Shown here: positions 43,775 to 52,976 of the stretch, in pieces | Layout of the letters: each line of letters opens with the position of its first letter | How positions within the stretch are numbered: the first letter of the stretch is position 1 | Assembly (NCBI GenBank): GCA_052387695.1 | Contig: JBQTIX010000092.1 | Location: 3,317-67,316 of the forward strand | Origin: Panacagrimonas sp052387695 | Lineage (GTDB): Bacteria; Pseudomonadota; Gammaproteobacteria; Nevskiales; Nevskiaceae | Direction: 5' to 3' | Length of the DNA: 64,000 nucleotides | Notes under the pieces: model-generated | What the model was told of the DNA's origin: nothing | Seen by the model: the letters and a program-made list of their open reading frames with translations, nothing else | Database searches by the model: none | Made by a program: the position numbers and the translations under genes

Positions 43775-46679
43775 AGGTGGTCTCACGTTTTTCCTGCTTG
43801 CCATATCGGGCGGGTGACAGCTCGCCGAGCGCGGTGACGCTGCGGGCGATGGAGTCGTTCCAGATGCCCGCGCGCAGGCGGGCGAGATTGGTTTCGTGCG
43901 CCTTGATGCCTTTCTCCTCGAACGGGAAGGCCTGCTCTTCAAGCAGCACCTGGTACTGCTCCAGCGCATCGCCGCTGAGGCGCTGCGGACGCTCGGAGTC
44001 GAGCACCGCACGGCCGAGTTCGACGTACACCGAGGCCAGCTCGTAGGTCGCGGCGCTGGTGATGTCGGCGTAGCCGTAAGCCGCAGCGCGCTCCAGTGTG
44101 GCGATGGAGATCTCGGTGGCCGTTCGACGCCTGGCCAGGCTCTCTTTCAAGGGGGCCTCGATCGCAATCTGCCGCGCCGAACCCGCGTCGAGCCGGCCGA
44201 TCGACAGGCTGGACTCGGCCGCCAGCCGTCGCGAGACCTCGCTGCGCGCGTCGCCGGCGGACTGGTCGGCGAGCACGATCTGGTCCAGCCAGTGCCGGTG
44301 CGCGCTGGGATCGTTCAGATGGGACAGCGCGAGCTGCGACAGGCGCTGCCGTGCCTGCATCGCCGGGTCCAGGGGCTGCGGGTAGCTCGACACGTAGAAC
44401 TGATAAGCACGCCAGGTTTCCGCAGGCAGCCGGGCCTGATCGTAGAGCTGCGCCGAAGTCCATGCAGCGGCGCGACGGATCGCACCCGTCTCTTCCTCGC
44501 GCAAGGCGATCCGCGTATGAACCGCGGCCGCCAGCGCGGGTTTCGCGTTCTTCTCGTAGGCCAGCGCCAGTTTCTTGTCCACGTCGGCCAGCAGCCGGTG
44601 TCCGCTGTGGCGGCCGCGGAAGTCTTCCAGCGCGACACCGGCGCGCGGCCAGTCTTCGAGCAGAACCAGGGTGGAGGCGGCGTCGTAGTCCGACGACGCA
44701 CGGATGCTCGCCTCCGGCGCGACCCGTCCCACCCGCTCGAAATGCGTCGTCGCCAGTTTCAGATCGCCCGCAGCGCGGGCGGCCTCGGCCTGCTTGTAGA
44801 TGCTGGCCGCGAGCTGCTCGATGGCCAGGCGACGGCGCTCCTCGTTGCCCGCGCTCGCGGCCAGCGGGAGGAGCCGGGTGTAGGCCGCTTCTGCCTCCGG
44901 ATACTTCTTCTGCGCGAAGCGGGAGTCGGCGATCACCCCCAGCGCGCCGCGACGCAGCTCGTCGGCCGGCGCGGGCTGGGCTTGAAGTACGCGATCCGCG
45001 CTGGCGATCGCCTCGTCGAGCGCCCCGAGTTCAAACTGATCTTCGGCCGCCGCCATCAGCACCGCCGTGCGCTGCGGATGAGCGGGGAAGTGGTCGGCGA
45101 GTTTCAGGCTGGCCACAATCGAGGCGCGCCGCGCCGTCATCCGCGCCTCGCCTTCCGGCGCGTCGCGCACCTGCCGCTGCCAGGCCTGCACCGCCGCAAT
45201 CGCCGCCACCGGCGCACGCGCGTGGGCAGTGATTCCATAGGCGGTGTGCTCGTACTGGCGCGCCGCATCGGCGCTGCGACCGCCTTCGAGCAGGGCATCG
45301 GCGAGCAGCATGTGGGTCTCGGCGATGGTTGCGTCCTGTGGAAACAGCTCGACCAGGCGGCGATACCAACCCGCCGCCGCCAGATAGCTGGCCTGACGCG
45401 GCGCCTGCTCGCGGGTCTGCTGCGCGCGCGCCTGCCAGCCGCGGCCGAGTTCGTCCAGATGGCGCCGCACCTCGCTCATCACCCGTGGATCGGGTGTGCG
45501 CTGCGCCCAGTAGCTCGAATCCGGCGCATAGCGCGTCGCGTAGGTTTCCTGCGCACGGATCGCCAGATCGACCATGCCCGCCTGCTGGAACGTGGCGATC
45601 GTGCGGTCCTGGAATTGAGGCGCCCGCGCGTGATCCGGATGGCGCTCGATGAAAGCCATGAAGGTTCCGGCCGCGTCGGTAAAGCGCTGCTTGTCGAGCA
45701 GGGCCGATCCCAGCGAGGCGTAGATCAGCGTCTCCAGCCGCGACCCGACGCGGGATCTGGCGAAATGCGCGTTGAGCGCCGGCCCGCCGCCGAGCGCGGC
45801 GAAGGACAGGCCCAGCACGCGCAGGGATTCGGTGGCGCGCTCGGCCTTGTCGGGTGCCACGGTGGCGATGGCCTGGTCCGCGTTCTCCTGGTCGCCCGCG
45901 ACCAGATCGCGGTCGAGGATGGCGATGAACACGTCTGCCGCCTGCTCGTAGCTGCTCTGCTTGTACAGCGACCAGCCGTACTTGTATTGCGCAATCTCGT
46001 AGTACGGCGCTTCCGGGCCCATCGCCAGCAGCGCGGCATAGGCCGGCTCGGCCTCGCGCCAGCGCGAGCGCGCGAACAGCCACTCGGCCGCACGAAAATG
46101 TGCGTCGGCGGCGCGCGCGGACTGCGGGTAGCGCGTGCCGAGTTGGCGCAGCGCGAGGATCGCCGGCTCCACCTCGCCGACGATCTGATACGCGCGGGCC
46201 AACTGGTACAACACGCGATCGTTCTGCCCGTAGCCGGGATCCTCGACCAGGATCCGCTGGTAATCGGCAATGGCGCGTCGCACCTCGCTCACGTGGAAAG
46301 CGTTGCCGGCGCTCTGCTCGGCCTCGGCGAGCTGCACGCGCAGGTCGGAGGCGCGACGCCGCGATTCGGCGCGCGTCAGCGGGTCCGGATTCAGCGCCAG
46401 CAGGCGGTCGTACTGCTCGATGGCCGCGCGCGGGTCGGGCGGCAGCGGCTCGGTGACCTCCACGCGCAGGATGCTGGGCGTCTGTACGACCAGATAGCCG
46501 TTGGAGGACAGGCCGTTGCTTTCGGCCACCGTGGCCACCGTCGGAGGCGGGTTGCGTGCGGCGTGTGCAGGTAGCGTCGCGAGCGCCGCTACAACGAGCA
46601 ACCAGCGGGGAACGCGTTCACGCGTGGACGCAGCCGGCGCACGAATGCGTCCTGCGATCCCGGCCGGGCGCGCGATCAT
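43758..46679 (-). CDS. Large periplasmic TPR protein (973 residues)
   Basis: A signal sequence (WLLVVAALATLPAHAA) is followed by an almost wholly helical protein with many degenerate TPR motifs, including RVLYQLARAYQIVGEVEPAI, AADAHFRAAEWLFARSRWRE, EIAQYKYGWSLYKQSSYEQA and RFAQKKYPEAEAAYTRLLPL. Comparable giant TPR proteins occur with TonB/ExbBD-like or gliding-type envelope machines, but no such energiser is encoded here. ATG 46679 overlaps the upstream stop (ATGA). It likely scaffolds a periplasmic complex. Confidence 0.85.
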   Translation of the reverse strand: MIARPAGIAGRIRAPAASTRERVPRWLLVVAALATLPAHAARNPPPTVATVAESNGLSSNGYLVVQTPSILRVEVTEPLPPDPRAAIEQYDRLLALNPDPLTRAESRRRASDLRVQLAEAEQSAGNAFHVSEVRRAIADYQRILVEDPGYGQNDRVLYQLARAYQIVGEVEPAILALRQLGTRYPQSARAADAHFRAAEWLFARSRWREAEPAYAALLAMGPEAPYYEIAQYKYGWSLYKQSSYEQAADVFIAILDRDLVAGDQENADQAIATVAPDKAERATESLRVLGLSFAALGGGPALNAHFARSRVGSRLETLIYASLGSALLDKQRFTDAAGTFMAFIERHPDHARAPQFQDRTIATFQQAGMVDLAIRAQETYATRYAPDSSYWAQRTPDPRVMSEVRRHLDELGRGWQARAQQTREQAPRQASYLAAAGWYRRLVELFPQDATIAETHMLLADALLEGGRSADAARQYEHTAYGITAHARAPVAAIAAVQAWQRQVRDAPEGEARMTARRASIVASLKLADHFPAHPQRTAVLMAAAEDQFELGALDEAIASADRVLQAQPAPADELRRGALGVIADSRFAQKKYPEAEAAYTRLLPLAASAGNEERRRLAIEQLAASIYKQAEAARAAGDLKLATTHFERVGRVAPEASIRASSDYDAASTLVLLEDWPRAGVALEDFRGRHSGHRLLADVDKKLALAYEKNAKPALAAAVHTRIALREEETGAIRRAAAWTSAQLYDQARLPAETWRAYQFYVSSYPQPLDPAMQARQRLSQLALSHLNDPSAHRHWLDQIVLADQSAGDARSEVSRRLAAESSLSIGRLDAGSARQIAIEAPLKESLARRRTATEISIATLERAAAYGYADITSAATYELASVYVELGRAVLDSERPQRLSGDALEQYQVLLEEQAFPFEEKGIKAHETNLARLRAGIWNDSIARSVTALGELSPARYGKQEKRETTYDTLH

Positions 46680-48436
46680 GACGCCGCTCCGGTCGCGCGC
46701 TTGCGATCCGTCAGGTCGATTTCGGGCGCGCGATCGAAGTGCCGGGCCATCGCAAACCGCGCCTCGACCAGATAGCGCTCGGCCTGCGCCTTCTGCGCAC
46801 GCAGCCAGTCCTGCGCGACCGACTCCATCGCCCGTCGCGCGCCCGTCTCGTGGTTCGCCACGCGCTGGCGCAGCGCGGGCAGACCCGCCGCCAGCACCAC
46901 GGCGCGTCCGTCCTGCATCATCGACAGGGCCTCGATGCGTCGGGTGCAGGACTCCATTTCCATCGCCAGCCGATGCGCGATGCGATACGGCTCCAGCGCC
47001 TCGACGAAGCGGGCGTCGGTGAGCAGGTACTTCAGGTACTCGGTCTCGTCCTTGTAAGGCAGGTCGGCCAGCCAGACGCGCCAGCCGTTCTGGGCATCGC
47101 CAAGGCCTTCGCCGATGGCCTGCGCGGCGCGGCCGCTGCCGACGTGTTCCATCGCCGCGTCGAGCTGCGCGCGCGCCAGTTCGAGCTGGGTGGCGGCGCG
47201 CTGGTAGTAGGTGTGCGCCTGCTTGCCGGTGCCGAGTTCGTCCAGCGCCCAGGCCAGCGCCAGTGCGCCTTCCTGCGCGGCGGGGTCGAGCGGATCGCGA
47301 CCGATCAGCTCGGTCCACGGGACCAGCGCACGTTGCAGCCGGTCCCTGCGTTCTTCCGAGGGAAGCGTCCCGGAGGCCAGCGCGGCGATGAAAGCAGGTT
47401 GGGCCAGGCCCTGGGTTGCAGCCTCCGGCGGGTCGGTCGGTGACACCAGGAAGGCCCAGCCGAAGGCGAGCAGCGCGGCATTGCCGTGCGGACCGGGGCT
47501 GCGCACCTTACCCAGCGCTTCGAGCGCGGCCTGGCCCTTACCCTGGCGCAGGTGATGGTAGCCAAGGACGAGATTGGCGCGGTCGCGCAAGGCCAGACCG
47601 GCTTCGTCCTCAAGCTCTTCGTCTCCCAGCGACGCCAGGTTCAGCTCTGCCTGCGGATTGCCGACGCCGAGCGCTGCGACCGCCGCGTTGTGACGGGCGA
47701 TGGCTGGGTCGTTCGAGAGATCCTGCGTGGACCCGCCGGCGATCCGGTTCAGGCTCAGGGCCTGCACGTTTGCCGTCTGCGCGACGAAGTCGCTGCCCGC
47801 ATTGCCAAGCTGCGCACGCAGGAGCAGTTGCGCCGCCTGAAAAGGCTGACCGGAGGCCAGCCAGAATTCGGCCGCGCGCAGGCTCGGCGGGGTACGCAGA
47901 TCGTCCGCCGTCGCGGGCTGATTCCAGTCGCGAACCTCGATGCGTTCGCGCCCGAAGCTGGCCTGCACCAGACTGAGTTCGATCGGGGTCTCGCGGCCGC
48001 TGGAGCTAAAGCGATGATCCAGGCGCTGCACCACGCGGGTACTTCCGGCCTTCGCGTCCAGCTCGCGTGCGACCAGTTCGATCTGCAAGCGGTGTTCGCC
48101 GGGAGCAAGCGCGAGCGACATCGCCGGATGTACGCTGCCCGCAGCGAGCGCCTGCCACTCGGGCTGGGAATATTCGTAGTTCAGCATCGGTTGCTGATCC
48201 AGCTTCAGACCGATCCGGCGCAGCCGGTAGTCGGGCGCACGGGCGCTGACGAACACGCTCAGTCGGGACGACTGAGGATCGGCCTGCGTCAGCTCGACCG
48301 CATGGACCTGCTGATCCAGCGCGAGCACATCGCGCGCGAGTTCACTGGCGGTATCGGCTGCTACGGTGCCGGCAAACAGGGCGAGCAGCGATGCAAGCGC
48401 CGACCGGGCGGTGGAATTCCTGAAGCGGGTCCTCAT
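46676..48436 (-). CDS. Exported helical-repeat protein of unknown function
   Basis: A 586-residue protein with a signal peptide (SALASLLALFAGTVAAD). Residues ~40-160 are beta-rich (SSRLSVFVSARAPDYRLRRI, EHRLQIELVARELDAKAG), resembling a small Ig-like or carbohydrate-binding module. The rest is helical with TPR-like helices (AAEFWLASGQPFQAAQLLLR, LVLGYHHLRQGKGQAALEAL). It is the first gene of the five-gene operon. No family recognised. Confidence 0.75.
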   Translation of the reverse strand: MRTRFRNSTARSALASLLALFAGTVAADTASELARDVLALDQQVHAVELTQADPQSSRLSVFVSARAPDYRLRRIGLKLDQQPMLNYEYSQPEWQALAAGSVHPAMSLALAPGEHRLQIELVARELDAKAGSTRVVQRLDHRFSSSGRETPIELSLVQASFGRERIEVRDWNQPATADDLRTPPSLRAAEFWLASGQPFQAAQLLLRAQLGNAGSDFVAQTANVQALSLNRIAGGSTQDLSNDPAIARHNAAVAALGVGNPQAELNLASLGDEELEDEAGLALRDRANLVLGYHHLRQGKGQAALEALGKVRSPGPHGNAALLAFGWAFLVSPTDPPEAATQGLAQPAFIAALASGTLPSEERRDRLQRALVPWTELIGRDPLDPAAQEGALALAWALDELGTGKQAHTYYQRAATQLELARAQLDAAMEHVGSGRAAQAIGEGLGDAQNGWRVWLADLPYKDETEYLKYLLTDARFVEALEPYRIAHRLAMEMESCTRRIEALSMMQDGRAVVLAAGLPALRQRVANHETGARRAMESVAQDWLRAQKAQAERYLVEARFAMARHFDRAPEIDLTDRKRATGAAS

Positions 48437-48630
48437 GGATCGACCATCTGCGTGGGGCTGCTGCCAGCAGCGCGCGAGGTCGAACGGGGCTCGATCGCGA
48501 CGCTGGAACCAGCCGAAACACGGACGTCGTTGGCCGCGAAAGAAGAGTCTGCGATGACCCCTGCCAGATTCAGCAAAGCCTGTGCCACAAGCTGCGGGGG
48601 AGGGGTCGTCGCGGGTCGGCGTCGGTGGGT

Positions 48631-48735
48631 GTAGGTCGGTTCAAGCCCACGTGCCTCTCGCGGGCGGAACCGATGTGCGCCGGTGGGCGCCCCGTCGGCT
48701 CCGGCCGCATAAAGCCGCGGCCTTGAGCCGATCTA
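48631..48735. repeat. GTAG-type REP pair
   Basis: GTAGGTCGGTTCAAGCCCAC with a CGCGGGCGG arm, then an inverted GTCGGCTCCGG...GAGCCGATCTAC unit. It lies between the TPR operon and nasS1; the rest of the 307-base gap shows nothing clear. Confidence 0.82.
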
Positions 48736-48743
48736 CGCCCAAC

Positions 48744-49958
48744 CTATCCCGACAGCACTGCCTGCGCCGCATCGGTGCGCCAGCCGCGGCCGGTGAGGTA
48801 GGCCACCGGGTTGGCGGGATCGAGTTCGCTGCCCGAGATGAACCGCGATTCGATGGTTGCGCCGTCGACGCCAAGCGCAACCAGCCCCGCGCCTTCGCAG
48901 ACCGAATCGACCGCGGGACAGGGAAAGCTGAGAGCCGCCGCGGCATCGGAGAAGGCCGCGCCGTCGCAGACCGAGGCGGTGAGCGCCGACAGCGACAGCG
49001 GCCTGGCCCACTGGCGCCAGCGCAGCATCTGCAACGCACACCACATCATCTGCGAGCGCCGCGGGAAGGCGCGCAGGCCGTCGGCGAAGCTGGGCGGACA
49101 GCGCGCATCGGGCCCGCGGAATGCAGCAACGATCCATTCTTCCGGCACCGCGAGCACCTTGCGCTTGATCAGCAAGCTGGCCAGCTCCTGCACCACGTCG
49201 CGCGTGGCAAGATCGCGCAACGCCAGCATCACCGCGGCGATCAGGGCGCGATGCGTCTGCGGATTGCGCTGCGCCCACTCGCGCGTCACGCCGAGCACTT
49301 TTTCCGCGCCGCCGTCCCAGATCGCGCGGGTAGGGGTCACGATCATCCCGAGATTGCCGCGCACCGCCGCGGTGTTCCAGGGTTCGCCGACGCAGAAGCC
49401 GTCCACTGCACCGCTTTCGAGCAGGCGCACCATCTGCGGTGGTGGCGAGACCCGGAACTCGATGCCTTCTTCGTCGCCATGCAGTCCGCCGAGGGCGAGC
49501 CAGTCCCTCAACAGATAGTGGTGCATCGAAAACGCGAACACGTGCGCCAGCCGCAGGCGGCCGCCGCCACGGATGAAGCGGGCGATCGCACGCGCGCTGT
49601 CCAGCGGGTCCATGTTCTGACTCAGACCGGCGCGATCCGCGATGCTGCGTGACAGGGTGATCGCCGAGCCGCCCTGCGACAGGCACAGCCCGGTCACCAG
49701 CGGAATACCGACGCAGTCGGCGCCCAGGGTCGCGGCGACCGGCATGGGCGCGAGGCATTGCGCCGCGTCGAGCGCGCCGTAGGCGAGGCGGTCGCGCAGG
49801 CTCGCCCAGGACACTTCGCGCATCAGGGTGACCGACAACCCGGCCGCATGGAAATAGCCGCGGTGGGCCGCCCACAGCAGCGGCGCGGAGTCGAGCAGCG
49901 GCATGTAGCCCACGGTGAGCTGGGGCTGCTCGGGGTGGAAGGGGAGGGAGAGTTTCAT
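48744..49958 (-). CDS. nasS: NasS-like nitrate/nitrite sensor (NrtA-family, cytoplasmic), copy 1
   Basis: A 404-residue protein of the NrtA/CmpA ligand-binding family: LTVGYMPLLDSAPLLWAAHR, SWASLRDRLAYGALDAAQCL, APMPVAATLGADCVGIPLVT, then SPPPQMVRLLESGAVDGFCV GEPWN. There is no signal peptide, so it is cytoplasmic, as expected of NasS. NasS holds its partner NasT inactive until nitrate or nitrite binds. It is downstream of nasT copy 1, separated by a REP. Residues ~300-404 exceed the usual domain and are cysteine-containing, of unknown role. Confidence 0.88.
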   Translation of the reverse strand: MKLSLPFHPEQPQLTVGYMPLLDSAPLLWAAHRGYFHAAGLSVTLMREVSWASLRDRLAYGALDAAQCLAPMPVAATLGADCVGIPLVTGLCLSQGGSAITLSRSIADRAGLSQNMDPLDSARAIARFIRGGGRLRLAHVFAFSMHHYLLRDWLALGGLHGDEEGIEFRVSPPPQMVRLLESGAVDGFCVGEPWNTAAVRGNLGMIVTPTRAIWDGGAEKVLGVTREWAQRNPQTHRALIAAVMLALRDLATRDVVQELASLLIKRKVLAVPEEWIVAAFRGPDARCPPSFADGLRAFPRRSQMMWCALQMLRWRQWARPLSLSALTASVCDGAAFSDAAAALSFPCPAVDSVCEGAGLVALGVDGATIESRFISGSELDPANPVAYLTGRGWRTDAAQAVLSG

Positions 49959-49981
49959 CCTCCGGGGGCAGATAGCGGAAC

Positions 49982-50124
49982 GTAGGTCGGCTCAAGCCCG
50001 CGTGCTTTTCGCGGGCGGAGCCGACGGACGAGGCTCGGACGATGCGTGGCGTCTTTTGTCGAGGGCGCATGTCGGTTCCGCCCGCAAGAAGCCGCGGGCT
50101 TGAACCGACCTACAACCGACCTGC
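49982..50124. repeat. GTAG-type REP pair between nasT1 and nasS1
   Basis: GTAGGTCGGCTCAAGCCCGC with a CGCGGGCGGAGCCGAC arm, then GTCGGTTCCGCC...GAACCGACCTAC and a further CCGACCTGC end. It separates two genes that are normally adjacent and may reduce read-through to nasS. Confidence 0.85.
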
Positions 50125-50157
50125 GATTGACCGACACCCTGGACGATGCGAGGTCCA

Positions 50158-50820
50158 TCACACGTCCGGCGTGTCGAACAGCTCGGCCGCCGCAAGAACG
50201 GTGCGCGCGGCTTCGCCGATAGTGATGCGCCGCGCCATCGCGCTGCGCCGAAGCAGGGCATAGGCCTGCGACTCGTCGAGCTTGCGCAGCTTGGCCAGGG
50301 TCGCCTTGGCGCGTTCCACGTCGCGGCGGTCGGCGAGGCGCGTGCGCATGTCCTGGAGTTCGTTGCGCAGCTTCTGGTGTTCCTTGAAGCGGGCGATCGC
50401 CACGTCGAGGATGGGTTTGAGCCGCGGCGCGGTCAGGCCGTCCACGACATAGGCGCTGACCCCTGCCCGCACCGCTTCGGCGATGGTATCGGGCTCCGCG
50501 TTGCGGGCGAAAAAGACAATGGGACGTGGCACTTCCTGGGTCACCGCGGCACAGCTGTCAAGCACGTCGCGCACCGGGTTGTCCATGTCCACCAGCACCA
50601 CGTCGGGCTGCACGCGGCGGACCGCCGCCAGAAGATCTTCTGCCGCCGAGATACGCGCCACGACGTCATAGCCGCTGTCCTGAAGCGCCTGGGCAACGAA
50701 GGCCGCACGGGCATCGTCGTCGTCCACCACCATGACTCTCAGGCTCATCGGCGGCTGCCGGAGGACGGGCCGCGAGGGCCTGACCGGGCTGCGCACCGCT
50801 TCCACGTTGCAAATCGACAT
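50158..50820 (-). CDS. nasT: NasT-like ANTAR-domain antiterminator, copy 1 (divergent ANTAR)
   Basis: A 220-residue regulator. A receiver domain (SLRVMVVDDDDARAAFVAQA, VVLVDMDNPVRD, GVSAYVVDGL) is joined by a coiled coil to a C-terminal ANTAR domain (ERAKATLAKLRKLDESQAYA, ARRITIGEAARTVL). NasT binds hairpin pairs in leader RNA to prevent termination. The usual K-G-x-L-M start of ANTAR is KATLAK here, so RNA recognition may differ from copy 2. ATG 50820 has AAGGAG 11 bases upstream; ATG 50748 would start at the receiver itself. A candidate ANTAR leader lies upstream. Confidence 0.87.
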   Translation of the reverse strand: MSICNVEAVRSPVRPSRPVLRQPPMSLRVMVVDDDDARAAFVAQALQDSGYDVVARISAAEDLLAAVRRVQPDVVLVDMDNPVRDVLDSCAAVTQEVPRPIVFFARNAEPDTIAEAVRAGVSAYVVDGLTAPRLKPILDVAIARFKEHQKLRNELQDMRTRLADRRDVERAKATLAKLRKLDESQAYALLRRSAMARRITIGEAARTVLAAAELFDTPDV

Positions 50821-50878
50821 TGTCTTTGCGACTCCTTCATCGGTCGATTCCGCATGCCCCCCGCGCCGGTAAAAGTCC

Positions 50879-50918
50879 AAAAAAAAAGCGCCCACTGCGT
50901 TTGATTGCAGAGGACGCT
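50879..50918 (-). terminator. Intrinsic terminator in the nasT1 leader
   Basis: On the minus strand AGCGTCCTCTGC and GCAGTGGGCGCT form a 12-bp stem with one mismatch and a G-U pair, followed by nine Ts. It is 58 bases upstream of the nasT1 start, so it acts as an attenuator and not as the end of another gene. Confidence 0.8.
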
Positions 50919-51046
50919 CGCGGTCCTGCGGACCCACCTTGTTTGTGTCTCCCCACCGAAACGGATTCCGGCCTGGAGGACGATTGGAACGGGGCGGCGC
51001 TGCCCCGCATGATCCGCCGTTCAGTTAGCGAAAGGCGTGCCATCGC
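50879..51046 (-). promoter_or_regulatory. Candidate ANTAR-responsive leader of nasT1
   Basis: On the minus strand, reading toward nasT1: GCG-AUGGCA-CGC (51046-51035), then CGGGGC-AGCGCC-GCCCCG (51007-50990). Both are hairpins whose hexaloop has A at position 1 and G at position 4, the ANTAR recognition rule. They are followed by a terminator at 50918-50879. The first stem is only 3 bp and could instead form a GUGC/GCAC tetraloop hairpin, so support is weaker than for the two importer leaders. Confidence 0.5.
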
Positions 51047-51096
51047 ACCGGGGGTATGCGTCGCGCGAAGATCTGCGCAAGCCGGCAAGCTTGGGT

Positions 51097-51244
51097 GTAG
51101 GTCGGTTGTAGGTCGGTTGTAGGTCGGGTGTAGGTCGGGTCAAGCCCGCGGCTTCATGCGGGCGGACCCGACATGCGCCCTCCATTGAGAGGGCGCGCAG
51201 CGTCGGTTCCGCCTTCGGCTTGAACCGACCTGCATTCGACCTGC
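51097..51244. repeat. GTAG-type REP cluster between the divergent nasT genes
   Basis: Three short GTAGGTCGGTT repeats in tandem are followed by a GTAGGTCGGGTCAAGCCC unit and an inverted GTCGGTTCCGCCTTCGG unit. It ends 70 bases before nasT2. Confidence 0.85.
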
Positions 51245-51312
51245 GAGCGCTGGGGCATGCTTTTTGCTCGCCCGCTCCGCATGATTTCCAGACCGGACAA
51301 CTCGACGCTGCC

Positions 51313-51882
51313 GTGCGCGTAATGCTCGTGGACGACGACCGCGAGCGCATGGGCCTGCTGGACGAGGCCCTGAGTTCAGCGGGACATGAGGTGGTGGGAC
51401 GGCTGCTGGATACCGACGACATTCTCCGCGCGGTGAACACGCTACAGCCCGACATCGTGCTCATCGATGTCGACAGCCCCAGCCGCGACACGCTGGAATC
51501 GCTGGGCCAGATTTCCCGGGACCGGCCGCGACCGATCGTGCTGTTCGCACAGACTTCGGATTCCGCCACCATCCGTCGCGCGATGCGTGCCGGCGTGTCG
51601 GCTTACGTGGTCGACGGCATGACGCCGGCGCGCTTGCAGCCGGTGATCGAGGTCGCCATCGCGCGTTTCCAGGAGTTCCAGGGCATGCGTCGCGAACTGG
51701 AGAACGCCAAGCTGAAACTCGCCGATCGGCGCGACGTGGAAAAAGCCAAGGGAATGTTGATGAAGCGCAAGGGAATGGATGAGAACTGCGCGTACGAATT
51801 GCTGCGCAAGATGGCGATGGACCGCAACGTGAGACTGGGCGAGATTGCCCGCTCCCTGCTGGCGGCCGCGGAGCTGTTTTGA
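51313..51882 (+). CDS. nasT: NasT-like ANTAR-domain antiterminator, copy 2 (canonical ANTAR)
   Basis: A 189-residue regulator: receiver (VRVMLVDDDRERMGLLDEAL, DIVLIDVDSPSRDTLESL, GVSAYVVDGMTPARLQPV), a linking helix, and an ANTAR domain with the canonical VEKAKGMLMKRKGMDENCAY and RNVRLGEIARSLL. The GTG at 51313 is chosen because the receiver starts there and no ATG lies upstream in frame; an open frame from 51220 runs through a REP. Its TGA overlaps the TTG start of nasS2. Confidence 0.9.
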   Translation: MRVMLVDDDRERMGLLDEALSSAGHEVVGRLLDTDDILRAVNTLQPDIVLIDVDSPSRDTLESLGQISRDRPRPIVLFAQTSDSATIRRAMRAGVSAYVVDGMTPARLQPVIEVAIARFQEFQGMRRELENAKLKLADRRDVEKAKGMLMKRKGMDENCAYELLRKMAMDRNVRLGEIARSLLAAAELF

Positions 51883-52946
51883 AAGCCTCGCCGCTGAAGC
51901 GCGCGCGACTCTGCGTGGGCATGCTGCCGCTGGCGGATGCCGCGCCGCTGCTGGTGGCGCGCGACCTCGGCTTCTTCGCCGGGCAGGGGCTGGACGTGAA
52001 GCTCAGCCTGGAAGCGTCCTGGGCCGGCATCCGCGACAAGCTCGCCGCCGGCATGATCGACGCCGCGCAGTTGCTGGCGCCGATGCCGGTCGCGGCCAAT
52101 CTCGGTGCGGATCGTCTGGGCGTGCCGATGCAGACCGCGCTCACCTTGTCGCGCAACGGCAACAGCATCACCGTCTCGAGGTCGCTGTTCGAGCTGATGG
52201 GCGCGCCGCCGCCAGACCCGATCACCGCCGGTTGGGCGCTGCGCAAGGTGCTCGAACAGGATCGCGCCGCCGGACGCGGCCCGCGCGTTTTTGCGCACGT
52301 CTTCCCGTTTTCTACGCACCACTATCTGTTGCGCGACTGGCTCGCGGCCTGCGCCATCGACCCGGATCGCGATGTGAGCCTGATCGTGATTCCGCCGCCG
52401 CTGGTACTGGAGCATCTGCGCGAAGGTCGCATCGACGGCTACTGCGTGGGTGCTCCCTGGGGTATGGCGGCCGAGCTCGAAGGCGTGGGCCGTCGCCTGT
52501 TCGCCACGCACCTGCTGCGGCCCAACTGCGCCGAGAAAGTGCTGGGCGTGACCCGTGACTGGGCCACGCTCAATCCGCACTCGCACTTGTCCCTGGTGGC
52601 GGCGCTGATCGAAGCGGGACATTGGCTGGAGCAGCCTGGCCATCGCGCACAGGCCGCGCAGATGCTGATCGATGCGCGCCTGATCGGTGCAGCGGACGAG
52701 TCGCTGCGCCGGGCCTTGATCGACGACGGCTCGGATCCTTGCGGTCCTGCGTTCGTGTTCGGTGCAGGCGGTGCCGCCAATCCGCACCACGACGATGCAC
52801 GCTGGTTCGTCGCACAGATGCGGCGCTGGTCGCAGGTGCCGGCGAATGCGCCGGTTGCCGAAATCCCGCAAGGCACGTACGACATGCGTTTGTACGCGCA
52901 GGCCGCGGCTATCGCGACTGCGACTTCGGAGCATATGGCACGCTGA
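51879..52946 (+). CDS. nasS: NasS-like nitrate/nitrite sensor (NrtA-family, cytoplasmic), copy 2
   Basis: A 355-residue NrtA-family protein without signal peptide: LCVGMLPLADAAPLLVARDL, SWAGIRDKLAAGMIDAAQLL, IPPPLVLEHLREGRIDGYCV GAPWG. It begins at TTG 51879, overlapping the nasT2 stop, a coupled nasTS pair. It should bind nitrate or nitrite and release NasT2. It lies directly upstream of the antitermination leader of the channel-importer operon. Confidence 0.9.
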   Translation: MKASPLKRARLCVGMLPLADAAPLLVARDLGFFAGQGLDVKLSLEASWAGIRDKLAAGMIDAAQLLAPMPVAANLGADRLGVPMQTALTLSRNGNSITVSRSLFELMGAPPPDPITAGWALRKVLEQDRAAGRGPRVFAHVFPFSTHHYLLRDWLAACAIDPDRDVSLIVIPPPLVLEHLREGRIDGYCVGAPWGMAAELEGVGRRLFATHLLRPNCAEKVLGVTRDWATLNPHSHLSLVAALIEAGHWLEQPGHRAQAAQMLIDARLIGAADESLRRALIDDGSDPCGPAFVFGAGGAANPHHDDARWFVAQMRRWSQVPANAPVAEIPQGTYDMRLYAQAAAIATATSEHMAR

Positions 52947-52976
52947 TTGCTGTCCTGATTTTGTATAGCGCGTGCG

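Noticed and set aside
51220..51312. Longer start for nasT2 at TTG 51220
   Set aside because: The added residues are the translation of a REP and a non-conserved stretch; receiver domains of this family start at the position of GTG 51313.
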